Assembly: GCF_002994745.2 (NCBI RefSeq)
Contig: NC_037092.1
Coordinates: forward strand, 23,647,001-23,711,000
Direction: 5' to 3'
DNA length: 64,000 bases
DNA from: Rosa chinensis
Taxonomy: Eukaryota; Streptophyta; Magnoliopsida; Rosales; Rosaceae
Shown here: positions 1-11,900 of the stretch, piece after piece
How the letters are laid out: every line of letters begins with the position of its first letter
How positions within the stretch are numbered: the stretch's first letter is position 1
The notes under the pieces: model-generated
Databases searched by the model: none
Seen by the model: only the letters and a program-made list of their open reading frames with translations
Told to the model about the DNA's origin: nothing
Made by a program: the position numbers and the translations under genes

Positions 1-330
1 CTTTCTCCTGTTGGCTTTTCTGTTGGCCGATCCAGCTACTTTTATACCGGTTTTTTGGTATTTTTCTTCCGGTTCCTAGATTCTGTATCGAAAAGCTGTT
101 GCTAGAAAAATATGGTAGCAATCAGAGGTCTGGAAGGTGGTGAACCGGTGTAGGGATCCCTTTTTGTCTTCTTAGAGGGCTGTCTCGATACTTCCGGTGG
201 CCAGTTCTGGTGGTACCGCCGCCGGTTATGGAATCCTATGATTGAGGGCTTCAATATATGAGGCGGTGGTGGCTAGGTTTTGAAGGCTACGAATTTAGGG
301 TTTCAGGATTAGGGCTTCGTGCTAATAACG
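1..330 (-). mobile_element. Leader of a truncated copia element
   Basis: Read on the minus strand, this stretch directly follows the LTR at 331-564, beginning with GTTATTAGCACGAAG. That block follows LTRs of the same family elsewhere (for example 24729 on). It then runs through CCG-rich leader sequence with no convincing ORF. The element continues past the left edge, so its coding part and second LTR are not visible. Confidence 0.6.
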
Positions 331-564
331 TGTTTAAGGAAAACCAAAATTGGGAGAGAATTGAGTCGTGCTTTCATTGATAATAAGGGCCTCTTTATAT
401 AGATGATTACAAATATAGAGATAGAGTTGTACATGGAAACATAATCGTACATTGAATGGATATCTCCTAAGATTCTCCAAGAATATCTCTAATATAAACC
501 CTATATCACTAGAGCAAGTAACCTCTAGTTTAGGCCAGACACATATTCTGGATTTACTTGAACA
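331..564 (-). repeat. Copia LTR (minus strand)
   Basis: On the minus strand this begins TGTTCAAGTAAATCC and ends CTTAAACA, a TG...CA LTR of about 234 bp. It contains a TATATAAAGAGGCCC block (TATA box and start region) and the TTATCAATGAAAG motif, both shared with the LTRs at 24501, 30908 and 48619. It is a diverged member of that family. Its partner LTR would lie left of the window. Confidence 0.75.
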
Positions 565-840
565 ATATTTTATTTATTAGTTTATATTTTTATGTATTTT
601 CATATTATTTATAAATGTAATATATTAGAATAACATTTGCGGGAAAGCCGATCGCCTCAATGCCCACTAACAAGACGCCCTCGATTTCGCTTTCGCCTTT
701 GAACATTGCTTAGCATCAATCTGAAACCCTATGAGCGAGTCTCTCTCACTCGACATCTTTACCTCTCTAGTCACCACCAGGTAGTTGTCTCTTATCCCAA
801 GATACATCACTGTAATGCAAAAATTCTTCAGTATCAGGTA
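565..840. other. 3' flank of gene A, no gene seen
   Basis: This is an AT-rich stretch followed from about 705 by sequence closely matching 48957-49090 beside gene B (GCATCAATCTGAAACC, a TC-rich run, then TTATCCCAAGATACATCAC). The match marks the distal end of the A/B duplication. The short ORFs here are not convincing genes. Confidence 0.5.
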
Positions 841-845
841 GTATT

Positions 846-1396
846 TGTAGGGGCTAGGCGCCTCTCGAACATTGTTTATGCTTGATAACTTCATGATTAT
901 AACTCCCCAACCAAGAAGCTCCTCTTACTCGGGGACTTCGGGGACTTGTAGATACCTCTACTAGCAAGGCTAGTTTGTTACCTCACCAAGCATAAACAAC
1001 ACCCTCGTGGGATCCAACTGCTACTTGCATCTTGTAGCCCTATGTTCAAACTACGCTACGGTATCCGGAAGTGGCAAATACGTCGCCGGGAAGCCACATT
1101 TCCGACCTTACCAAGTTGCCCTCACAACATAGCTTTTCTATACTAGAATAGTGATATTTGAGTCCCACATCGGAAACCATGTAAAGGAAGAGCATTCCTT
1201 CACCTATAAAAGGAATGCCTCCTCCCACAACTCAACCCACTTCATTACACACTTTGTAATCCCAAACACACATACTACAACATTCAAGTGGACGTAGTTT
1301 CCCGCTAAGGCGGGAAACGAACCACTATGCATCTCGTGTCACTCTCTCTCTCTCTCTAAAGCTAACTAGAGATCCCATGGATCACTAACGTTAACA
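846..1396. mobile_element. Solo LTR, 551 bp, with 5-bp target duplication
   Basis: The segment starts TGTAGGGGC and ends GTTAACA and is flanked by GTATT at 841-845 and 1397-1401. The homologous place beside gene B (about 49093-49110) lacks it, so it inserted after the A/B duplication. It contains a CCCACATCGG block, a TATAAAAGG box at about 1206 and a pyrimidine-rich end. This resembles plant LTRs, perhaps Ty3/gypsy. No internal domain is present, so it is a solo LTR left by LTR-LTR recombination. Confidence 0.8.
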
Positions 1397-1779
1397 GTAT
1401 TAAAACTCTACAATCAGGAACTGTTAGATTGCAAATTGTTTGCCGTGCACTCCGATCCACATCCACTATAGAACACCTCATTGTAATAGCTACATTTGCT
1501 GAAATTGAATCAAATGACAAGATATTCTAGTTTCTCTATATTCAAGTTAATCCAAAATGATTTATTCCAGAGTAGGTAATCAGAAGAGAAATTCAGTTCA
1601 ATAAACTGAAAAGATGGTACTGTGAACAACTTACTTCACAATCAACAATTGCTATGCTATATAAGAACCTACGTTCTTCTGTGAACATTCATTCACTATA
1701 TTTCGAAAAGAAATAAGTTGAAATGGTTTATGAACATATATATACCGGTAACAAAGTGAAGACAGTTTGCTCAGTTTCT

Positions 1780-3973
1780 CTAATTTCTGTTCTCCAAGTA
1801 ATTTGAATCAGGATGGACTGGATAAAGATCATTAGCTGATGTAGATGAAGCAGTCCAAGGCCCTTCGGTTGACATAGTTTGCCTCTGACTATTCTCACTC
1901 GTGTTTTCTGCAACAATGGACTGAAAATGTTTCCTCATTTCATTGATCTCATCCTTCGACGCATTAGGATCCATGACCAACTCTTGAACAGAAGCCTTGC
2001 CTTCAAGCATGCTCACCACTGAAGACATCGTAGGCCTATCTGCTGCAATGACATTAGTGCAAAGAAGAGCCACATTGATTGTGATCATCATTTCTTCTTT
2101 GTTAAAGTCTGAACCCAACCTTGGATCAACTAGTTCCAGGATGTTCCCTTTCTCTTTTAGATGAAGTGCCTAGAAACAAGATTAAGGATTTCAATCATTA
2201 TAGGTATACATGCTTCTTTTGATTCAAGGACCAATAAAACTAAAGTGAACAAGGAAGAAATAGATTCAAGTTACCCAATCAAGAAGATAAAAGCATTCTT
2301 CCTTTGTCCGGTAAGTTGTATTGCTCCTCCCACTAACAATTTCCAGTACAACAATTCCAAAACTATAAACATCGGCTTTATCAGTTAGATAGCCACGCAT
2401 CGCATATTCAGGTGCCATATATCCACTGCAAAAACAAATTCAAACATAAATTCCCACATTTAGAAAAACAGTAAAAATACTGAAATACAACTATTTATAC
2501 AAACCCCGATCGGGTCTTTTCCAAACTGGCCGGGTACTTAAAATGCAATAGAGATTAATAAACATAGCTATATATTGGAAGAAACCTTCAATTTGTTCCA
2601 TCTTCTTTTTCCTATTTCTATGGATGGCTTGCGGTGAAATGAAGAGTTAACTAAAAGGTTATAAGTTAAAACAACAGGACTTACTAAGTTCCAGCAATCC
2701 GGGTGCTTATGTGGGTATTATCATCTTCATCAAGCTTGGCTAGGCCAAAGTCAGATATCTTCGGGAAAAGATTTTTATCAAGTAGCACATTAGTAGCTTT
2801 GATGTCTCGATGAACGATCTTCAACCTTGACTCCTCATGGAGGAAGGCCAAACCTCTTGCAATACCAACACAGATATTGTGCCTTGTTGGCCAATCTAAC
2901 TTCAACTGACTTACTTCCGGGCCTTCAATTTGTCAAAAAAAAAAAAAAAATCTAGTTATAAGAAAATCGCATACATCCACTTGCATGAACCAACGGAAGG
3001 TCACGACAGAAACAGTTATGCTGCATATATATTTACCAAACAAGGCCCGTGCAAGGCTATTATTTTCCATGTACTCGTAAATAAGAAACAATTGATTTCC
3101 TTCAATGCAGCATCCATAGAGCTTGACAAGATGAGGGTGTTGCAAAGCAGAAATCATGCCAATCTCATTCACAAATTCACGATTCCCTTGCTTTGATTTG
3201 GCAGAAAGCTGCTTAACAGCAATTATGGTGCCATCTGATAGAAGGCCCTGCATTCATCAAACATAGTGAAAATCCGCTCGAAAAAAAATGAGCTCAGGTG
3301 AAGAAAATGAATAGAAATTAATGATTGGTTCTGACATTACCTTGTGAACAGGACCAAAACCACCTTCTCCAATCTTATTAGCTGGGTCAAAGTCATTTGT
3401 CGCAGCTTTGATTTGCCTCAAGGTAAATTTACTGGTTTGCAAGTCCACACCATTTAAATCTGTGTAGGAAGCAAATTGATATATATAAGAAATGGTTGCC
3501 CAAATTTTTAGAATGATATAGCGTTATGAATTCAAGCTTCAGAGTGATTCGACACCTAGAATTTAACAAAGTCACCTAACTAATACTTTCGACAAAATCA
3601 TGTAACGTATTCTACCAGCATTATGTACAAATTAAAGATTTGAAATCTAAACATTTACCATCTTAGAAGCATTATAATGCTCATATGTTGGGTAATATTG
3701 ATGAAAAGTAGAACAATATTAATATCATCTTAGGAAGCCTCAAGAGTCCTAAATTAATCTAAAGATAAACTATTATTAGTATCACAAACTGACTGCAAAT
3801 ACCTTGTTCAAGAGTCCTTTCTCGTCTTAGAAAGCCTTTCCACCAAAGAATACCAAAAATAAGTAGTATAATGAAGATTCCCCCAACCACAATTCCAACT
3901 ACTACACCTATAGGTATTCCACTTCCACCTCCACCTCCACCTCCTGTCAAGGCCTCTTTCGGGGGTTTAAAGT
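1780..3973 (-). CDS. Gene A exons 19-24: membrane helix and kinase
   Basis: Exon 19 encodes a poly-Gly stretch, the membrane helix ([19 protein letters not shown]) and the basic stop-transfer KGFLRRER. Exons 20-24 encode the kinase: [11 protein letters not shown] loop, catalytic Lys in [20 protein letters not shown] catalytic loop, ISDFGLAKL, then [21 protein letters not shown]. All catalytic residues are present. The C-terminal tail after the kinase is rich in Ser, Thr and Asn and ends NYLENRN. Confidence 0.93.
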
Positions 3974-5920
3974 CTGCCAGAAGAAGAAAAGCTTTAGTAT
4001 ACAGTAAATGTCATTGATAGAAGTGCATTATTCAACCAGCAACCCAATGCTCCCAAAGACAAAAGAGTACCCTTGGGGGAACCTTAAAATAAGTAGATAA
4101 TGAGATAAACAAGTTTGCTGTCAATTTTTATTTTTTCAAAGGTAAAAGGAAAACTTTCATGTAAAAACCCTCCATGTTGAATGTCAATGAACTTTGAAGC
4201 ACATACACCTACAAACATACACATTAATCATTTTGTGACAAGAGGACTAAATGGAGATGATTTCCTCAATTCTCAGAGTCAAACTAGGTAAAACAGAGTG
4301 ATAAAGTAACTAAGTAAGTAGATGCATTTCTTTGGCAATGCACAAAACAAAGAAATAAACTGCAAACTTGTGTCAGAAGCTCCTATCATAGGATGGATGG
4401 AATATCCTTATATAGAAACTCCCAATGGTCCACAACTAGTTTTTAGGAGAACATCAGATTTTAGAAAATATTAAACTTACTGGGATCTACAGAAATAGCT
4501 GATATCAGAGGACCATAGTGTCCTCTGTCAGGGATGCCTGTTGTCCCTTTCCCAGCCCAAAATAAACGGATCTCCAAGGTATTACTAGTTACATTAGCAG
4601 TGAAGTTTTTTACGACTGCTATACCAAACCCTCCTGCGTCATTCGCAATGTTAAAATCCTTCAGCACTAGTAACCCCTGCAATAGAGTAGTACAATTACT
4701 TAACATTTCATGTTCATATTTACTAAGGCTTCTACAGACTTGACTGTATTTAAATGCATGTTGCCATAAAATTCATACATAACGAAGACAGAGCAATAAT
4801 TAATCGGCCAAAAACAAAGTAATATTTGTTTTGACAACATTTCTTAAATTAGTATAAACTTTAGCCGATATATGTGGAAATATGTCTCACCTGGATATAA
4901 ATATCAAATATACGCCTTCCCAAGCTGCTATATGTTTTATCATTTGTAAACATTATCTCGGCAAAATGGAGGTTTACTGTGTAGATTCCATTTCCCAGGC
5001 AAAACCCATAATAAGTTAGAGAAATAGGAGAAAGGCGTGCATTCAAATACAGCTGAGGATTATTGGTTATAGAGAGTCTAGATGAATTAGGCCAGATAAA
5101 GGTATCTGTAGTACGATCATCATCAGGAAAGTAACCAGTGTTGCTTGACGCCCAATTTGTTCTGCTTTGGTAAAATTTTGAAGGCCCAGAGTTATCTGTA
5201 TCATCCTCATATGTTGCCATTATAGGCCATGTGAAATTTTCACTGAGAGTTACTTCTTTTCCGCCACAATTTATGTGGAGAGAGAACGAAGCTAGGAAAG
5301 AAAAGCAAAAACAGGTTAGTAGCCCTTGAGAAGGAAGATAAAAAGAAATCAATTCACCCTAGAAGGAAGAAAATGGTAATTACTTCTATATTCCTTTGTT
5401 GCAATGGAAAGGTTAGAGGGACTACATATACAGGTTGACAAAGATAAGTCATCATTGATATACCTAAGAAATAATACACACACACACACACACACACATA
5501 CATACATCAGATCCTATCAAGAGCGGATCTCCGTTTTGAAATTAACGTGTGAAGTTCGAGTTTTGGGTCACTTTTCGGTCACATATCCACATCTCGACCG
5601 TTCAGTTTTTAGGTACTATTGTATAGATCATCTCTACAAATTTTCAGCCAAATTGATCATCGTTAACGTATCTAACTCTCTTAAACCAATGGACAGACTG
5701 AATCTGTCAACCTGAACCGTACTAGCTTTAAGGCGGTTATCAATGCCTTAACAATCATCATTTTAGCTGAAAATTTGCAAAGATGATCTATACACTAGTA
5801 CCTAGAAACTGAATGGTCGAGATGTGGATATGCGACCGAAAAGTGACCCAAAACTCAAACTTCACACGTTAATTTCAAAGTGGAGCTCCGCTCTGGATAG
5901 GATATGTGTGTGTGTGTGTC

Positions 5921-5958
<38 letters not shown>

Positions 5959-8900
5959 TATTTATCTTTTAGTGTTAGGCTTTAAGCTAGGGGGAATCAT
6001 CCAAATGAAATAATTATCTGCAAACTTCATCCTAAAAGTTCAATAAACTAGGCAAAGACTATGCAAGATGCTATTGTAGATGACAAGGCCAAAACTTAGG
6101 GTGCATAATCAATATGCTTTTGATCTTAAAAGTATAAAAAGCAGAGACTGGTGCACTTTAAAGTTTAAGAACCCATGGGTGTATATATTGTCAAAGCTAA
6201 GTAATAAGTAGTTTTTGGATTTAACCCTCATCATCCTCCCACACCCTGATCATCATAGTTCAATGCTGAGACACTATAGGACTGAAACGTACTATGCTCA
6301 TACAGACTTGCAACTTTAACACCAACCTTTTTTGCATTGCATATTGTAGCAGATAGTTCTATACTTAAATTTGAATTGTAAAGAGACCAAGTTTGCTGTT
6401 CACTAAAGTCTGCACCCTTAGCAAAATAATATCTTGACTCATTGTTCAGAGCATTGGTAGATAATTGATAATTTTACTTTCTAGTCTTTTGTTCCTTAGA
6501 AAGTCTTATATCTTTTTTAGCTACTAAGCTTTCAGCCTTCAAAAAAAAAAAAAGGATTAAAAAACCAACAAACAAACAAAGAAGGAAGGGGAAAACAAAG
6601 AAAAGACCATAGACATTTGTAGAGGGCATAAATGCAACCCAACTTACGTTTTGGACATTTTGCAATTTTCAGACATGAAACAGATCTGCAAACAGAACAA
6701 TACAGGGTCCAGAAAGATCAGCAAGAAAACATGATAGACCAACTGCAGTGCACATTGATCTACGAATTCCAAGTAAAACTTTTATGCATGCTTTTAAAAG
6801 ACTATATTAAACTTACGTAGTGTTGCCCCCGGAAGAGCTTGCAAACAAGTTCCTGTAGTAATTTACATATACTCATAAGTTAATAAGCTTGCTCTGCAGA
6901 ACATGAACAAAATATAAATTAACAAAGATATTCTTACAAGCCGCCTTCACAACTGACAGCCTCTGACTTAGTGGTGAAGTCGTTGTATGAAAGATCACTG
7001 CATAAAAAGGCTCAAGTAAACTTCTGTTCACCATCTAAAATGAAGAAGAAGAGAAGGAGGAGCATTTGCTATTATAGCTTTTCTAGAATAGAGCTTACAT
7101 GTTGCCTCCTCTATTCATCCAATCTGGCACAGATCCAGTGAGCATATTTCCAGTCAAGAACCTAAACATTATTAATGCAAAAACAACTGAGCATCTGTTT
7201 ATATCATCTCATGATATGTTTGATGTGGGTACTCGGTTCTTTTTATGCCCATCGATATCAAATTCTTGCTTCATCCACAACATATTATACAAAAACTATC
7301 TCACTTATTACTTGGCAACACTCCATCAAATCCTACTGTTAGACAACAGCTAGACCCCAAAACCCTAACATTTGCCCAACTCTCATGCATGTAGGGAGCA
7401 CGAAAAAAGAATATATAGAAGAGGCCTCACTTTGCTCCTTAATTGTAAATCCCCTAGCAATCAGTAAAAGAATCAAGATCTGTTATTCATTGCTTACATG
7501 TAATCAATTTTTGCTAGACCAGAAAAGCTGCTTGGAATTTCTCCGGTTAGCTTGTTAAAGCTGAGGTCTCTGCAAAGATTCCAATCAAAGAAAATGTAAT
7601 CATGATCCTTCTATTCACATAGTAGGATGTAGAAATAAGATAATTTATAGAAGACAGAACAGCAACAAAGACATTGTACTAACAAAGTTTTCAAAGTTGT
7701 CATTCCCCCAAGATATGCAGGTAGCTGTCCACTAATATTGCAATTCCGCAACATCCTGTAACATAAACACTTATACTTGAGTTGGCAAAGACGCCTGGAG
7801 CAGCCAGAATGTGTGCCACATGGAAGTATTTAACTCACAGTATCTTTGGTTTTTTCATATTCTCAAGTGGAGGAAATGATGATTCAGGGCCATTCAAGTC
7901 AGTAATTCTCCTGCAAGTATAAATTAGTTACACAATCCTAATCTATTCCATTCTACAAACCAGCAAACTATAACAAAAGGTACTAACATGTCAGTTAATT
8001 TTGTCAAAAGAGAAATGCCGTAAGGAATGGGCCCGGTCAAGCCACTAGCCTGAATCGCACTGTTTCACAAGTCATAGTATAAATTAGTGTGATCATATGA
8101 AATTCAGAATCGAGCAACAGTAATTAAACTTGAAAGACATAAAAGGCACTCACAGTTTTTCAAGATTTGTCCAATTCTGAATAAAATTAGGTATCTTTCC
8201 AGAAAAGGAATTGTCATTAATCCGACTGCATAACAATGGGAAGAATAAAAATGATACAACTTTTCTCGGAATGAGATACATAATAACTAGGTTGGGTGCT
8301 AAGGACATCATAATTAAAGAAATAAAGAAAGAAAGAAAACGAAAAGCTTACAAGTCTTTTAGCGTAGTAAGCCCTGCAAATGTTTCCGGCAAGTCCCCAG
8401 TAAAGTTGTTTGAGGTAAGAAGCCTAACCAATTAAAGGAATAAAAGCTAAAAATAAAGACTAATTCCAAATAAATATCAAGCATGCAACTACAAAAGATC
8501 CAAAAGGTTACACATGATTTATAAGCGACAAACATAAGCATATGTCTATGGAAAAACAAATCCAGATAAAACCAAACATCAGTTATCATGGCTAAAAGTT
8601 CTAATAGGACATCCTACATTCTTTCTATGTTGGGCAAGTTCCCAAGCTGAACAGGAAGAACTCCAGAGAAGCTATTGAAATCGATGGCCCTGCACAGAAC
8701 ATATTTAATTCCAAATCATGAGAAAGTTCACACATCAAGTAAGGGGAGAAGGATACAAATGTTCTTATCAAGACTTACAAACTTTTCAGGGTGGTGATGT
8801 TTGCAAGCTCAACAGGTAGAGAACCTGTCAAACGGTTTCCTACAAGGGAACTGCAACAATACTCACATTTTAAAAGCATTTTTATTAAATAATGGCTAAA

Positions 8901-11900
8901 TAACATTAAAATGGCTATGAATATGAAATGCACAAAAAGTACTCCATATCTAACATTCAAATATTTATTATCCAAATGGTGCGTGATGGGACATCAAGCT
9001 ATACAAACCTGTCTTAGATTCTTTGTTTAAGAAAAAAATGGATGAAAGAACATTGAAGTGGCCATTAGAACAAAATATATGAGCATGACATGAAATAATT
9101 AATATCACATATACACATATGTATATAGACGGAGAAAAGAAGTACATGTTAAGTAGTGGCAGGGCACCCCATTCTGGAGGGATGGTGCCATTCAGGTAGT
9201 TGCGGGAGAGATCACTGAAGGAGAAAGAAAGAAAAGAGTCATTGCCTCATTCAAAACTGAAATACAGATGAATTAGTTAATGAAATTAATATGACTCAAA
9301 CATGGAGTGTTAACAGTGCGCTTACATTTCCTGGAGATAGGGGAGCCTGATCAACTCTGGCGGGAGTTTTCCCGGCAAATTCTGAGATTTCAAAAGTCTG
9401 CACTTCATCAAAATACATGGTTATATTATATATCTCAATCACTATATAACAAATATCAATAACTCGGTTAAACTGTGCCTAAATGGAAACACAACCACTG
9501 AACTAAGACCAAAACAGATAAATTACTCATGATTTACCGCCAAACCCATACGAAAATAGCAACAAAGAGAATCCAGCATAAAGTTCAGCTATGAACTCCA
9601 ACCCTTTGTAACCAACAGAAGCAAGGATTGCTGTTTAAACTGTAAACTTAGCTTCAATCATGCAGTTAAACCTTAATTTACTGTTGTGTACTGCAATTGT
9701 CATTTCATCATTCATCCAATAAGAGATAGTTTTACAAAAATCACTTTTGCTTTGCACAGAAAAATGTGTAGGTGCATTTTTTGGGGGAATTTCATCGAAC
9801 AACTTGCATGCAATTGGTACTTCAGGAAACGCTTTAGGAAAACCAACTTGAGTCATATTAGGACAATAGGACTATGAACGAAAAACAAACGAGGGTTCTT
9901 AGAATCGCGTGGGACTGCATTGCTCTGCGTCTGCGATGGCTATAATATGAGATTGAAGCAATATATGATCAGGAAGGAAGGACCAGCTATACGATCTAAG
10001 AGCCTCTTTGACATTTAGCAATACTTTTTTTGAATGAATGGTAATTCCATTGATAAAACTTATGCCAAGAAGGTCATTACATATCCACCCGCTGCCTCAC
10101 AATAGACAGGACAAGGCTTCATGGTAAACCACAGTGATACATAGGATAGACCAACTATATCTGAACTTATCGCTCACTTATCTAAAGCGAGTCTATAACT
10201 ATGACAATACATAATTTATAGGCAAGTAGGCAAAGTAACTAATACTTATTTGCGCTCACTTAGAACTAATGAGCATAGGATCCTAAAAAGTAAGGAATTA
10301 TTAGAAAGAAAAAAAAAACTAAATATAGGCCCAAAACTCAAAGCAAGCTAAGCCTTAGGCCCAAGGGCAGCCCTAGAAGAAAGACCCAACGCATTGCCAG
10401 CTGGAATGGCTAAGACAAGCCCAGCCACCAACTCCACCGTGAACAATATTCTGGGCTGCTCTGCCAGATCCCGCCGCCCCAATCCATGCCGCCAATTCGT
10501 CGCACCCTGCCACGCCATCTCCATGCCGTAACAAACCGCTCCGACACCGAACCCAGCATCCCACAAAGTGCACCAAACCTGGAGAAAGGAGACACCACGT
10601 ACCGCCCGCCAGATCTTCCTCCCCACGCCGCCGCGAGTTTAGAAAATCTCACACCAATGTGCATCGTCTCTACACATAGTACCAAACACCTAGAGATCAC
10701 ACCTGGAACTTGCCACCAAGCCATCCAGCCAAAACCACGAGTAAAAAACTCTCTCCAGAACTCCCCGAGAACATAGCATTCAATTACCCGTCCGGCAGCA
10801 ACCCCATGAGAGGCGAGGCGAATCAGCACTGGCCTCGAGCGCTGCCTGATAAGAAGAAATTCTCAAACCCTAGACTCAGTCGTCCGGGTTTTTTGGAGCT
10901 GGTAGTGAATAATAAATTAAACACATTTAGCAATACTTTTTTTTTTTTTAACCAAGTAATCATTCATTAATCTCAAGCTAGAATGACACAGATACATACC
11001 TTCCCTTGCCAACTCTAGGGCAAGTTTAGGACGTGGTATGCTAGCACCACCCATTAGACAACCAGTGCTCACTTATTCAGAAGCAAGCCTATAACTATGA
11101 AAAATCTAGAGCATAGTACATAGGCATATTTCAACAAAAAATTAAATTTCCTCGTGATCCAAGCTAGGACTAGGAGGTTGGGGTGGGTCGCTCCTCCTGG
11201 ATCCCAAATTCAAAACCCCATAGACTCATAGCCCAAAACTTGAAGTCCCAAAACATGATTGAATTGGAGCACCCAACTTTGTGTGGACACCCAAGAGGGT
11301 TTAGGCACCCAAACAGAATTGGACCTCCAACGTAAATTGGCCATAAAACTGATCTGGGCACCCAACCCAAATTGGGTTCACCCTTTGCTGCACTGTTCAT
11401 GATCGCAGTCTCCAAATCGTGGTTCCGGCGAATGACGTTCGATGTCGCCATCCAGAAGCGTCTTCGCCTCGCCATCTCCCCGCCGTTCATTTTCATGAGT
11501 CCAATCGTCGCAATGGCGAGCCTGGCCATGTTCCTCTCTGAAGAGAAAGTCTAGGTTATGTTAGGATTTGAATTCTGTTTAAATAAGCCCTAGTCTTTAG
11601 GGTCCTTGTTTCTTGTATTTGAATTCTTAGTTAGTTGCTTTATTCACGTTGGTTAGTTGCTAACGTGAACTGGTTTTTCTCCTTTCTGTTGAAGGTTGTA
11701 AAGGCTATTTAAAGCCTAAGTTTGTTCAATAAGATCACACAGATCATCTCCCAGATATAGTTGGATATTGTTTATTGTTTTTAATTCTTAACATTCTGGT
11801 ATCAGAGCCCCCACTGGGCCTGACAAATCAAAGCAGCAGTCTTTGAGGCTTTGCAGCAGCAAAGGAGATGACTACCGAAGGAAACTTTGTGCAGCCAGCC

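Noticed and set aside
10348..10829. Several overlapping GC-rich ORFs on both strands in intron 2 of gene A
   Set aside because: They overlap in different frames with no recognisable domain, lie inside a retroposon with a target duplication, and reflect base composition.
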